A stretch of DNA of 58,417 bases from Paenibacillus ferrarius (GCF_002027705.1 NZ_MBTG01000037.1:281-58697); one strand, 5' to 3'. Shown: positions 35,575-44,125, numbered from the stretch's first letter. Notes: generated by a model not told the origin, from the letters alone. Numbers and translations: made by a program.

Positions 35575-35997
35575 CTAAATTTCTTTATCAAGCACATGCT
35601 GCGATTTATTAATTGTAAAACCAATTCGATTATAAAATTGGACGGCATCTGATCTAGTCTGATTGGTACGCACTCTAATTTTTGTGAATCCGGATTCTGC
35701 TGCCCATTGCTCACATGCTTGTACTAATTGTTTGCCAATCCCATTTCCTCGATAAGCACTGTCGACGATAAGTCCAGCTATCTCAACAAAAGGCGGCGAT
35801 TCGATTAAGAAACGGACATTAGCATGAATCCATCCGAGCAAAATATGGTTTGATTCCATCACATAAACAATATGGTCGTTGTGGTTAGAGATATATTGGA
35901 ATCTCTCTTCAAGTTGGGGGACATCCACTGGATAGCCCAATTGGCTTGAAAGTCTAGCGATCTCTTGGGAATCTCTCAGAAACGCTTTTCTAATCAA
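35575..35997 (-). CDS. GNAT family N-acetyltransferase
   Basis: 140 residues. The acetyl-CoA binding motif is visible: EIAGLIVDSAYRGNGIGKQL (R-G-N-G-I-G at about 90-95), followed by AAESGFTKIRVRTNQ and a FYNRIGF motif B end. Full length for a single-domain GNAT. Substrate cannot be inferred. Converges on the lipoprotein gene with 24 bases between stops. Confidence 0.85.
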   Translation of the reverse strand: MIRKAFLRDSQEIARLSSQLGYPVDVPQLEERFQYISNHNDHIVYVMESNHILLGWIHANVRFLIESPPFVEIAGLIVDSAYRGNGIGKQLVQACEQWAAESGFTKIRVRTNQTRSDAVQFYNRIGFTINKSQHVLDKEI

Positions 35998-36278
35998 AAT
36001 AACAACACCCTCTCAATGAAAGATATCAAATTGAATTTTAGCATAGATGTGTAATATGTATATAGGACATTTGTTCCTTCCATACCCTCATCGTTACATT
36101 AGAGTAAGCGTTGAAGATGAGGGGAGCCAAAGTGATACTTGTGGCTGCGAAGAACCGTGCCACCATTGTCCGTTCCACGCTAACGGGCGGATTAATGGAA
36201 TAAAAAGTATGTAATAATGGCCTGTATTTGAGTTGCTGGGTCATAGGGATGGCTAAGCTAATTATCGAGGTGATTTTT

Positions 36279-36779
36279 TTGAACCCTTATAATAATCTCT
36301 ATATGGAAAGAACTTTGTGTTTAGCTTTTAGTGGGAATGACAAGGCCAAGAAACTAATTTGTTCTATAAAGGAGCCCTTTGCGGTTTCTAATGATTTTTC
36401 TCAACTTTTCGTTGTATTAGAAGAAAGGCCATTTGAGTGCGACATAGAACAAACTCAATATGTTAATAGATATCGAGCGGAAATATATCAATGTGCAGAA
36501 AGCTTAATAAGAGATCAACCCAGTCTAACTTGGACTTACATCCCGATACCGAATAAATTCAATGTGAAAGATATTTCCTTCGATGAAGGATTATTTACTT
36601 TTCATTCAAAAGACGGTGATCTAATTAAAGGGACATTGGATGAAATAGTCTCCGAAATGCGAAATGTAGTTACTCATTCTAATACAGTGACTGAGGATGA
36701 GATTGAAATGTCTTTTTACTTAATACGTTCTGTGACACAGGAGATGAAGAAGCGTGTATTTCATCAACGAAGATCATAA
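36279..36779 (+). CDS. Hypothetical protein
   Basis: 166 residues, no signal peptide or membrane segment, mixed alpha/beta composition with acidic patches (EERPFECDIEQTQ, FDEGLFTFHSKDGD). Not recognised. I chose the TTG at 36279 because GAGGTGA lies 5-6 bases upstream; the upstream ATG (36228) lacks a site. The preceding 36000-36278 stretch holds no supportable gene, only a possible 28-codon frame at 36118-36204. Confidence 0.6.
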   Translation: MNPYNNLYMERTLCLAFSGNDKAKKLICSIKEPFAVSNDFSQLFVVLEERPFECDIEQTQYVNRYRAEIYQCAESLIRDQPSLTWTYIPIPNKFNVKDISFDEGLFTFHSKDGDLIKGTLDEIVSEMRNVVTHSNTVTEDEIEMSFYLIRSVTQEMKKRVFHQRRS

Positions 36780-36789
36780 GAAAGATTAA

Positions 36790-36811
36790 TGAGCGATTGC
36801 TCAATTTTTTC
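36790..36811 (+). terminator. Terminator after hypothetical gene 36279-36779
   Basis: TGAGC GATT GCTCA stem followed by ATTTTTTC. Short stem, good T run. Confidence 0.55.
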
Positions 36812-36846
36812 AAGGATCGTATAACTAGTGTTGATTATGAGGCCGC

Positions 36847-36993
36847 ATGCTATGTCTTGATGAAGAATATGAAGAGTTCATGCAAACAGAAGCGCTGCTA
36901 TCGATGGAGGAAGGGTATAAGCAACTTGTGCTCGCAGTGGACAACATGTTCAGCGGGTTGTCTTTTTATCTGAAGGATGGTTTAGATCACTAG
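36847..36993 (+). CDS. 48-codon open frame, probable gene remnant
   Basis: ATG at 36847 to TAG at 36991. The translation is protein-like (LDEEYEEFMQTEALLSMEEG, then KQLVLAVDNMFSGLSF), helical and acidic, ending LKDGLDH. A protein-like stretch just before it is in another frame, suggesting a frameshifted or truncated older gene. No clear ribosome binding site. Confidence 0.3.
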   Translation: MLCLDEEYEEFMQTEALLSMEEGYKQLVLAVDNMFSGLSFYLKDGLDH

Positions 36994-37062
36994 GATGATC
37001 AACAGTTTGCAGTTTTCGTCCAGGCTTGTAAAAATCAAAGGTGGTTGAGGTGACTTATAGAT

Positions 37063-37455
37063 ATGCAAGGAACTTCTTGGGAACAGATTAACATACTGCT
37101 TAATAGCATTAAAGATGGATCATGTGATCTCGAGGACAACCGGATTGTAGAAATGATTGGAAATTGGATCCCAAGCTATAACTGTGAAGCTGCTGCGAAC
37201 GGATTCTTAGAAGTCGTCCCTGAAGTTATTCTTGCTCGTCAGCATCTCAAGCGGGCGCTTTTAAAAATAGCCATTCGTCCAATGTTTTACATGGGTATAA
37301 GTGAGTCAAAACAAGTGTTTACATGGATAAATCACTTTCTAAATGAACGCAATAGTCTTTCAGAGGAATGTGTGGCTTGGTTGAGAAATGATCTTGTAGA
37401 GTCTAAGGCAGTCCTAATTACGGACATTCTTAAAGAGATTCAAGAAGAGGAATAA
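37063..37455 (+). CDS. Hypothetical protein, helical
   Basis: 130 residues, no signal peptide, mostly amphipathic helix (SWEQINILLNSIKDGSCDLE, then HLKRALLKIAIRPMFYMGIS). GAGGTGA lies 9 bases upstream of the ATG. Size and helical character recall small immunity or regulatory proteins, but there is no toxin gene next to it and I do not assign a function. Confidence 0.6.
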   Translation: MQGTSWEQINILLNSIKDGSCDLEDNRIVEMIGNWIPSYNCEAAANGFLEVVPEVILARQHLKRALLKIAIRPMFYMGISESKQVFTWINHFLNERNSLSEECVAWLRNDLVESKAVLITDILKEIQEEE

Positions 37456-37519
37456 TAAGAACAAGCAGCGTTACACTAACGATGAACGTAAGTTTACAGA
37501 ATTAGGGGATGATTGTTTA

Positions 37520-38233
37520 TTGTTGATAAATTTTTATAGATCGATTTTATTTCATTTGGTTATTTCTGTGCTAACAATCATAATAGTACTATTAACTTCC
37601 TTTAAATTGCCAATTGAACTTGGATTATTTAATATCTTTATTTACTATCTTTTTGGAAGAATGTACTTGGTTAAGTTAAGTGTGATGGAAGAACAAATGT
37701 ATGACCCTAATTGGGTTGAACTCCGTGAGTACACCCCATCGTGGGTGGAGGAATTTAATAAGGAAAAGATGGTTATATGCGATGCATTAGGTTACACAGC
37801 TTTAAATATACATCATGTTGGAAGTACATCTATTCCATGTCTTGCATCGAAGCCAATAATTGATATCATTGTTGGGATTCAAGACATCAATAAATTTAAA
37901 GTTGAAGATATCAATAAATTGGAGTCTGTAGATTATGTGTTTCGGGGAAACGCGGGAGTACCAGGGCGTTTGTTTTTTCGAAAAGGACTTCCCAGGGCAA
38001 AGTTCCATTTAAGTGTTGCTACGCTTGAGGGAGCTTACTGGAACAAACAAATCATTTTTCGTGATTATCTACGAACACATCCTAACGATGCCAAAGAGTA
38101 TCAAGATTTGAAGGTTAAATTGGCTCATCAATATGTTAACGACAGAGCTACCTACACTAATCTTAAAGACCCACTAATAAAAAGTATCCTTGAGAAAGCA
38201 TATTTATGGCGTCCTCCGTTAAGCGAAAAGTGA
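37520..38233 (+). CDS. GrpB family protein with N-terminal hydrophobic region
   Basis: Up to 237 residues. The C-terminal 175 form a complete GrpB domain (LNIHHVGSTSIPCLASKPII, DYLRTHPNDAKEYQDLK). The N-terminal 55 residues are strongly hydrophobic (LVISVLTIIIVLLTSF and LGLFNIFIYYLFGR) and would give two membrane segments. If translation begins at the in-frame ATG at 37685 the protein is soluble like the paralogue at 6897-7421. The TTG at 37520 follows a weak AGGGGATGA site, so both forms are possible. Function of GrpB not established. Confidence 0.7.
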   Translation: MLINFYRSILFHLVISVLTIIIVLLTSFKLPIELGLFNIFIYYLFGRMYLVKLSVMEEQMYDPNWVELREYTPSWVEEFNKEKMVICDALGYTALNIHHVGSTSIPCLASKPIIDIIVGIQDINKFKVEDINKLESVDYVFRGNAGVPGRLFFRKGLPRAKFHLSVATLEGAYWNKQIIFRDYLRTHPNDAKEYQDLKVKLAHQYVNDRATYTNLKDPLIKSILEKAYLWRPPLSEK

Positions 38234-38247
38234 GTGAGCCGTCCCAT

Positions 38248-38293
38248 TTGACAAACAAGAGTTTTTAAGATATTTTATATGCTATAGCATATA
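38248..38293 (+). promoter_or_regulatory. Promoter of MarR gene with palindromic operator
   Basis: TTGACA (38248-38253), 17-bp spacer, TATTTT (38271-38276), then an 18-bp perfect palindrome centred on GCTATAGC at 38276-38293, overlapping the expected start site. The same core occurs before the DoxX gene (38846-38869). Confidence 0.7.
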
Positions 38294-38322
38294 TTTATCT
38301 TACAGAGAGGAGAGCATATATT

Positions 38323-38748
38323 ATGGAGCTAAATAATCTCACTGGTTTTCTTGTTCATCGAACAGATGTAAAAATGACTAATTTTTTCACGAAAATACTT
38401 AAACAATATGAAGTAACTCCTGAACAATGGGGGATTATCAATGTACTTGACGCGGAAAGAGCAACGAGCCAGAAAGAGCTTGCTGAAGCCATTGATAGAG
38501 ATCAAACCACTGTTGTGAGGATGATCTATTCACTTGAAAAAAAAGAAATAGTAAGAAGAATACAGAATGATTTTGATAAACGATCCCACAACTTGTTCCT
38601 TAGCGACAAAGGAATGAGTCTCAAAACAAAACTTTTGCCAATTGTAACGGCTGCTCACGATCATGTTACCAAAAATTTAAGTAAAGATGAACTTCAACAG
38701 TTACATGAGCTACTTAGCAAACTGTATTCAAGCGTAAAAGAAGAGTAG
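38323..38748 (+). CDS. MarR family transcriptional regulator
   Basis: 141 residues, standard length. Winged helix: SQKELAEAIDRDQTTVVRMI with wing RRIQNDFDKRSHNLFLSDKG. Start ATG follows GAGAGGAG. Its promoter contains a TATATGCTATAGCATATA palindrome that recurs, extended to 24 bp, before the DoxX gene 98 bases downstream, so it likely autoregulates and controls DoxX. The inducing ligand is unknown. Confidence 0.88.
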   Translation: MELNNLTGFLVHRTDVKMTNFFTKILKQYEVTPEQWGIINVLDAERATSQKELAEAIDRDQTTVVRMIYSLEKKEIVRRIQNDFDKRSHNLFLSDKGMSLKTKLLPIVTAAHDHVTKNLSKDELQQLHELLSKLYSSVKEE

Positions 38749-38845
38749 TGCCTAGGCATCTTGAAGTGCGTGTTGCAATTCGAGATGAGACATAACGAAT
38801 TGAAGGGACCCAACTCAAATATCCATGTACTCGTGTGAGTCCACC

Positions 38846-38869
38846 ATTTATATGCTATAGCATATAAAT
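38846..38869. promoter_or_regulatory. 24-bp perfect palindromic operator before DoxX gene
   Basis: Each half is ATTTATATGCTA or its exact complement; central GCTATAGC equals that in the MarR promoter. It ends 37 bases before the DoxX start. Confidence 0.7.
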
Positions 38870-38906
38870 ATCAAAAAATTAAAACTTGAAAGAGCGTGAT
38901 TACGGT

Positions 38907-39263
38907 ATGTTAGTTATTATTTTCCAAGTTATATTGGGCATTTTCTTCATGATAACAGGAACGAAAATAATCTCTGGTAAAATGGCAAATGAATTTAGTC
39001 GATTTGGTCTTCCGTCCATATTTAATTTCTTAACAGGGTTTATTGAAATAATATGCTCCATTGGAATGATAGTAGGGATATGGTATCCTATCGTAGCTTT
39101 GTTATCCGGATTACTTCTAGGAGCGACAATGCTGGTTGCAGTCTTTATTCTGCTTGTGATCGCACGTGATCCATTTAAAAAAGCGATCCCAGCAATAATA
39201 CTGTGTCTGCTGTCTTTTACGATTGCCCTTTATCAGATCGATCGGCTGCCGTTGCTCAACTAA
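38907..39263 (+). CDS. DoxX family membrane protein
   Basis: 118 residues from ATG 38907 with four hydrophobic segments (IIFQVILGIFFMITGTKIIS first). DoxX-like proteins are small integral membrane proteins, in some species linked to quinone or thiol redox stress. A TTG at 38886 is an alternative in-frame start. Controlled by the MarR operator above. Confidence 0.8.
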   Translation: MLVIIFQVILGIFFMITGTKIISGKMANEFSRFGLPSIFNFLTGFIEIICSIGMIVGIWYPIVALLSGLLLGATMLVAVFILLVIARDPFKKAIPAIILCLLSFTIALYQIDRLPLLN

Positions 39264-39483
39264 AGGGTAGGATAGTCCTAATATATGGTATTATTTTAGT
39301 GTAATAGGATGACGAAAAATTTATAACAAAGGTGTGCTCCGGAGCCGAAATGGTAGCAGGCGAAAGCAGGTCATCTGACATTCAAAAAAAAATTCTCGTG
39401 ATGTAGAAATTCATCGAACTGGATCGTCATTATAGTGAAGACATGAAACAACCCCATTATGAATGTTGAGAGGAGCAATAACC

Positions 39484-39834
39484 ATGAAATACACACTGCT
39501 AATGTATGAAACGACGGAGGATTTCGCCAAACGAAACGATCCGATTCACAAGGAGGCATATGCCGCAAGCTGGGCCCATTATGTCAAAGCGATGCTCGAT
39601 TCAGGCATTGTTGTAAACGGTGCAGGTCTCGAGGCCCCCGAAACCGCAACCACGCTTAGCCTCAGGGGTGGTGAATTGCTGGTTCAGGATGGCCCGATCA
39701 CCGAAACCAAGGAACATCTTGGCGGTTTGATGATCATCGACGTGCCAGATTTGGACACCGCATTGGAATGGGCAGCACGTTGTCCCGGCAGCTCGGTTGA
39801 GGTTCGCCCTAACTTGCATCCAGTTTCGTTATGA
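39484..39834 (+). CDS. YCII-related (DGPF) domain protein
   Basis: 116 residues. YTLLMYETTEDFAKR opens the ferredoxin-like YCII fold; the signature DGPITET near residue 64 matches the DGPFxET motif, followed by HLGGLMIIDVPDLDTALEWA and CPGSSVEVRP. It ends overlapping the sigma factor gene by 4 bases (ATGA). DGPF proteins are conserved partners of ECF42-type sigma factors; molecular role unclear. Start ATG follows AGAGGAG. Confidence 0.85.
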   Translation: MKYTLLMYETTEDFAKRNDPIHKEAYAASWAHYVKAMLDSGIVVNGAGLEAPETATTLSLRGGELLVQDGPITETKEHLGGLMIIDVPDLDTALEWAARCPGSSVEVRPNLHPVSL

Positions 39835-41066
39835 GCGCCATGCATGCTCATCAACGGATTGAACAGACGGCCCGTGATTCCTACGGCCGTCTGGTTGCTT
39901 TTCTGGCTGTGCGCTGGCGTGACCTAGCCGCAGCGGAGGATGCGCTTGCCGATGCTTTCCTGGCCGCGCTGGAATCATGGCCTGTGACCGGAGTGCCGGA
40001 TAATCCCGAGGCCTGGCTGCTTACTTCTGCGCAGCGCAGACTGATCGACGGTACCCGGCATGCCCGAGTGCATGCCGGTGCGGAGCAGACTTTGATCGCA
40101 ATGGCGAAAAATACGCAGCAATGGGCCGAACTCGAAGCGTCTTTTCCGGATGAACGGCTCAAGATGCTGTTTATTTGCGCCCATCCCGAAATTGATCCAG
40201 TCGTGCGTACACCGCTCATGCTCCAGTCCGTGCTTGGCCTTGACGCAGCCCGCATTGCTTCTGCCTTCGTTGTTAAGCCTGCAACGATGGGGCAGCGCCT
40301 TACCCGCGCGAAAGCGAAACTAAAAAGCGACGACATTATTTTCGATTTGCCCGGAAAGGATGAATGGCCTGAGCGCCTTGAAGCTGTGCTTGAAGCTGTC
40401 TATGCAGCCTATGGAAGCGGCTGGGATGATGTGGCCGGCGTAGATCCACGCCGGAAAGGAATGGCCGAAGAAGCGATTTTCATGGGAAGACTGATCTTAC
40501 GGTTCATGCCGGGGGAGCCAGAAGCGCTGGGATTGATGGCGCTTATGCTGCACTGCGAAGCACGCCGCCATGTGCGGTGCAATGAGGCAGGTGACTATGT
40601 TCCGATAACTGAACAGGATCATTCTCGTTGGTCAGTCACGATGATCGAGGAAGCGGAGCATTGCCTGCGTGTTGCCGCGCAAGGGAACCGCATCGGGCGG
40701 TTCCAGCTTGAAGCGGCGATTCAATCCGTACACGCCCAGCGTGCCTGGACTGGCCGAACCGAGTGGGAAGCGATCGCGTTGCTATACGAGGGGCTCGTAC
40801 GTATCGCGCCAACGATCGGCGCAATCGTCGGCCGGGCGGCAGCCGTTGCTGAGGCGCGTGGAGCCGAAATCGGGATGGCGCTGCTGGAAGAAGTGCCGGC
40901 CGATGCGGTCAAGAGCTATCAACCTTATTGGGCCCTGCGCGCCCATTTGTTCAAGCGGATGCAGAGGTACGAACAAGCCCGTGCCGCTTATAGCCGCGCC
41001 ATCGGATTGTGCATGGATCCCTCCATTCGTGCGTTTCTGGAGAAACAAGCTGGAGAATGTGAGTAG
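39831..41066 (+). CDS. ECF sigma factor with long C-terminal extension (ECF42-like)
   Basis: 411 residues, about twice an ordinary ECF sigma. The N-terminal part has region 2 (RLVAFLAVRWRDLAAAEDAL, ALADAFLAALESWPVTGVPD) and region 4 (LGLDAARIASAFVVKPATMG, QRLTRAKAKL). The C-terminal 220 residues are helical with TPR-like repeats (ALGLMALMLHCEARRH, RAHLFKRMQRYEQARAAYSR). This architecture, and the overlap with a DGPF protein gene, fit group ECF42, which has no anti-sigma and is thought to be regulated through its extension. The gene pair is clearly more GC-rich than the flanks, hinting at acquisition. Confidence 0.88.
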   Translation: MSAMHAHQRIEQTARDSYGRLVAFLAVRWRDLAAAEDALADAFLAALESWPVTGVPDNPEAWLLTSAQRRLIDGTRHARVHAGAEQTLIAMAKNTQQWAELEASFPDERLKMLFICAHPEIDPVVRTPLMLQSVLGLDAARIASAFVVKPATMGQRLTRAKAKLKSDDIIFDLPGKDEWPERLEAVLEAVYAAYGSGWDDVAGVDPRRKGMAEEAIFMGRLILRFMPGEPEALGLMALMLHCEARRHVRCNEAGDYVPITEQDHSRWSVTMIEEAEHCLRVAAQGNRIGRFQLEAAIQSVHAQRAWTGRTEWEAIALLYEGLVRIAPTIGAIVGRAAAVAEARGAEIGMALLEEVPADAVKSYQPYWALRAHLFKRMQRYEQARAAYSRAIGLCMDPSIRAFLEKQAGECE

Positions 41067-41068
41067 TC

Positions 41069-41114
41069 AGGTCTGTCGTCATGGATGTCCAAATCCAGGG
41101 ACAGACCTTTTTTT
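41069..41114 (+). terminator. Terminator of the DGPF-sigma unit
   Basis: AGGTCTGTC ... GACAGACCT, perfect 9-bp stem, followed by T7. Confidence 0.8.
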
Positions 41115-41152
41115 GTTTTGTTCTCAAAATGCGATTGACATGTTCACACGGG

Positions 41153-41266
41153 CTAAACGCTGGTTACGGCATCAAGTTTCATTTCAATATTAACTCCAGA
41201 TGTTTTGCCGATTTCGTTCGGTGAGACTGATCCGATAGCAACACTCATCGTTGACGGCTGTGCCAT
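41153..41266 (-). pseudogene. MFS transporter remnant (possible)
   Basis: A 37-codon minus-strand frame reads ISMAQPSTMSVAIGSVSPNE then IGKTSGVN and ends at TAG. The pattern (V.IGSVS..EIGK.SGVN) resembles the conserved loop of DHA2-type MFS transporters, here with no other transporter segment around. The 41267-41448 stretch holds nothing else I can support. Confidence 0.4.
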
Positions 41267-41448
41267 GGATATCCGTACCCGCTTATGATCATCGACGCAG
41301 CAGGCATAAGATAGCCCGATTTTCTAAAGTTTTTTGCTCACTTATGATTAAACTATCGGGCAGATTTGCTCAACAAACAAAAGCAAAAAAAGGGAACAAA
41401 CTATGGTTGTCGAATAGCTATTTAATTCAAATCGAAGTGAGGGCTAAC

Positions 41449-41877
41449 ATGGACGTTAAACCAGATATTTCTTTTGGGAATAAAGAAGAAAGTGAGTACA
41501 TTAGGAAAAGGCTGATTGAATTTAATATGCTGCATGTTCCTGAGAATTCAAGCTCTCGCTATGAAGAAATTAATCTAACCATAAAGGATGACAATGGTAG
41601 GGTTATTGGCGGAATGTTAGCTACTCTCTGTTGGAATTGGATTGAGGTTGATATCCTTTGGATAGAGGAATCTCTAAGAGGGATGGGGTATGGTACTCAT
41701 TTATTGAATCTAATTGAAAACATTGCTAAGGAAAAAAGTTGTACGTTTATTAAGCTAAATACCTTTAGTTTTCAAGCTCCAGAATTTTATCTGAAGAACG
41801 GTTATAACGAAGTTGCGGTATTTGAGGAAGCTCCGATTGGCAGTAACCATTATTACTTCAAGAAAGCTATTGTCTAG
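41449..41877 (+). CDS. GNAT family N-acetyltransferase
   Basis: 142 residues. Acetyl-CoA motif WIEESLRGMGYGTHLLNLIE (R-G-M-G-Y-G), then C-terminal FQAPEFYLKNGYNEVAVFEE. ATG 41449 follows AAGTGAGGG; longer frames upstream contain no site. Resembles small-molecule acetyltransferases; substrate unknown. Confidence 0.85.
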   Translation: MDVKPDISFGNKEESEYIRKRLIEFNMLHVPENSSSRYEEINLTIKDDNGRVIGGMLATLCWNWIEVDILWIEESLRGMGYGTHLLNLIENIAKEKSCTFIKLNTFSFQAPEFYLKNGYNEVAVFEEAPIGSNHYYFKKAIV

Positions 41878-42127
41878 GTGTCGCATCTTAATCGGTACTA
41901 AACTAACGAATTGAGAACAAAAATGAGGCCGGATTATCTTAACGGCTGCTATTTCTGTCTCCATTTTCATCGGAAGATTAATTACTTAAAATACTGTCCG
42001 CGGCTCCTAGATAAACACGGAGAAATGTAGTAAGAGATTTGAACAAAACAGTTTATCCCTCTGTTATAATCACACTAGATATACACTATGTTATTTATAC
42101 TATATGGATGGGTGGCGACGGTTAGAT

Positions 42128-42739
42128 ATGAGTCTTTTTAATAACTGCGTGGGGAAGAGTCTAAATACTTCTCTTAAATGGATGAATGAACCACTTGAAT
42201 GGGAATTTTCTGAACAAAATTCACTTAGGATTACCGCCCCGCCTCGTGCAGACTTCTTCCATAACCCAACACAGGAAAGCAGAACAAATTCTGCTCCATT
42301 CCTTTATACGACAACAAATGCAAATTTTATTTTAACCACTCGGGTCAGCGTAGACATACGTGACCGGAATGATTCCGGATGCCTTATGGTAATGGCAGAC
42401 GAGAATAACTGGGCCAAGTTATGTTATGAGGATTTTGGAGGTCGACCTTCCATTATTAGTGTTGTAACTAAAGATATTTCAGATGATTGTATCGGTGACT
42501 ATGTCGGGAATATAAACCCTTTCTTAAGAGTATCTCGATATGATAGTTGTATAGCTTTTCATTACTCTCTTGATGGTAATGAATGGGCATTAGTGCGGTA
42601 TTTTGGCATGAATAATATTCATAATTTAAAAGTCGGTGTAGTTGCCCAGAGTCCAGTTGGTGATGGATGTGTAGTGCAGTTCGATTACTTACACCTCCTT
42701 CCTAATACGAATATAGATGTAAGAAAAGTCTGGAGTTAG
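42128..42739 (+). CDS. DUF1349 domain protein
   Basis: About 203 residues. The fold is a concanavalin-like beta sandwich: LKWMNEPLEWEFSEQNSLRI, then ITAPPRADFFHNP and DRNDSGCLMVMADENNWAKL, YDSCIAFHYSLDGNEWALVR. These are the conserved blocks of DUF1349 (regulation of enolase protein 1/ lectin-like) proteins. It has no signal peptide. The start is uncertain (42104 or 42128; neither has a strong site). Confidence 0.8.
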   Translation: MSLFNNCVGKSLNTSLKWMNEPLEWEFSEQNSLRITAPPRADFFHNPTQESRTNSAPFLYTTTNANFILTTRVSVDIRDRNDSGCLMVMADENNWAKLCYEDFGGRPSIISVVTKDISDDCIGDYVGNINPFLRVSRYDSCIAFHYSLDGNEWALVRYFGMNNIHNLKVGVVAQSPVGDGCVVQFDYLHLLPNTNIDVRKVWS

Positions 42740-42765
42740 TCATTAATCGACTACAGATAAGAAAA

Positions 42766-42795
42766 GCCAGCAAACCCTTGAGTTTGCTGGCTTCT
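42766..42795 (+). terminator. Terminator of DUF1349 gene
   Basis: GCCAGCAAAC CCTTGA GTTTGCTGGC, perfect 10-bp stem followed by TTCTT. The following 42796-43034 stretch holds a 29-codon coding-like remnant (42842-42933, QKLNSLQKAYATDGVDRTKK) and nothing else clear. Confidence 0.75.
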
Positions 42796-43034
42796 TGCAG
42801 TTCAAAACTTATTTGTCATCGAACAGTAGTAAGAGGATAAAATGCACAAAAGCTTAATTCATTGCAAAAAGCATATGCTACAGATGGAGTCGATCGTACA
42901 AAGAAGATAGATGAATATTTTAGTCAATTATAGAATTGGATTATTGCTTTTACCTATTAAGATTATATTTATCAGCACGATGGTAAAAAAATACAAACCG
43001 ATAATGGCCCGATTTTACAAAAAAAGTTTATATA

Positions 43035-43064
43035 TTGACATGATATATGTTGGATTGATATATT
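43035..43064 (+). promoter_or_regulatory. Promoter of the PadR remnant/SDR unit
   Basis: TTGACA (43035-43040), 18-bp spacer, TATATT (43059-43064). The spacer holds two direct TGATATAT copies 15 bp apart, a possible PadR-type binding site. Confidence 0.55.
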
Positions 43065-43112
43065 ATTAAACGTAATATCAATTTGATTCTTTCTAACAAA
43101 AGGGGGCTTTCT

Positions 43113-43243
43113 TTGAACGGTCAGGAGTCATTCTAGGCATGCTTATGAAAAAGTCTTTAACTGGTTACGAAATAAAACAGTCACTGGAGGAGCTTTTCTC
43201 TTATTTCTTTAAATCAAGCTTTGGAACGATTTATCCCAATTGA
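43113..43243 (+). pseudogene. PadR family regulator, N-terminal fragment with frameshift
   Basis: Reading from 43127 the frame gives VILGMLMKKSLTGYEIKQSL then EELFSYFFKSSFGTIYPN and a stop, the first helix-turn-helix half of PadR proteins. The start (TTG at 43113, site AGGGGG 6 bases before) is in another frame and gives NGQE before a stop, so one indel near 43127 separates start and body. The wing and C-terminal domain are missing; the SDR site follows immediately. Confidence 0.75.
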
Positions 43244-43274
43244 AAACATAAATTCTAAAATGGAGGAATTTAAA

Positions 43275-44093
43275 ATGAAAACGATCTTTATTACGGGTGC
43301 TTCATCTGGAATTGGTAGGACTACAGTTAAACATTTTGCTGAAAGAGGATGGAATGTTGTAGCAACAATGCGCACTCCAGAAAAAGAAACTGAATTCATC
43401 AATATGAACAATATTTTGGTTCTGCGGCTCGATGTTGAGGAAAAGAAAACGATTCAAAACGCAGTAGCAGAAGGAATCCAACGGTTTGGAAAAATTGACG
43501 TTCTTCTCAATAATGCAGGATATGGAACAATGGGGATTTTTGAAGCAGCAACCGATGAGCAGATTAGAAGACAATTTGAAGTGAACGTTTTTGGTTTGAT
43601 GAACATGACTAAAGCCATTTTGCCTCATTTTAGATCTAATAAAGAAGGCTTATTGATTAATATATCTTCAATGGGAGGAAAAGTTACCTTTCCAACAATG
43701 TCACTTTATCATTCAACAAAATTTGCGGTGGAAGGCTTTTCTGAATCCTTATCTTATGAACTAGCATCACAAAATATTAAAGTAAAGTTGATTGAACCAG
43801 GAGCTATTCAGACAGACTTTGGCGGAAGATCAATGGAATTCTACTTTAATGAATCTTTAACTGACTACAAGTTGTTTACTGCTGCTTTTCAGAATAAATT
43901 GATGAGTATGGAAAAAGAGCCAGGATATAATTCACCTCCTGAACTTGTCGCTGAAACGATATATCAAGCAGCAATAGATGGTACAAGCCAGTTCCGATAT
44001 GTGGTTGGTGAGGATGCAAAAATGCTTATTACAATGAAGGAAAGCTTGGACAATGAAGAGTATATGAATAATATTACTCAGCATTTTTCTTAA
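43275..44093 (+). CDS. SDR family oxidoreductase
   Basis: 272 residues, classical short-chain dehydrogenase: cofactor motif TGASSGIGR near residues 7-15, NNAGYG near 80, catalytic Ser in INISSMGG, YHSTK (Tyr, Lys) near 150. NAD(P)-dependent; substrate unknown. ATG 43275 follows GGAGG with 8-base spacing. The broken PadR gene upstream was probably its regulator. Confidence 0.88.
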   Translation: MKTIFITGASSGIGRTTVKHFAERGWNVVATMRTPEKETEFINMNNILVLRLDVEEKKTIQNAVAEGIQRFGKIDVLLNNAGYGTMGIFEAATDEQIRRQFEVNVFGLMNMTKAILPHFRSNKEGLLINISSMGGKVTFPTMSLYHSTKFAVEGFSESLSYELASQNIKVKLIEPGAIQTDFGGRSMEFYFNESLTDYKLFTAAFQNKLMSMEKEPGYNSPPELVAETIYQAAIDGTSQFRYVVGEDAKMLITMKESLDNEEYMNNITQHFS

Positions 44094-44125
44094 TATATCT
44101 ACTCCTATAGAAAGGACTTCCCGCA

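Noticed and set aside
36038..36244. 68-codon minus-strand frame in the 36.0-36.2 kb gap
   Set aside because: No ribosome site and no family pattern; a short plus-strand frame is equally plausible, so neither is called.
39881..40336. 151-codon minus-strand frame antisense to the sigma factor
   Set aside because: Shadow of the GC-rich sigma gene (Ser/Arg/Ala-rich), no site, no family pattern.
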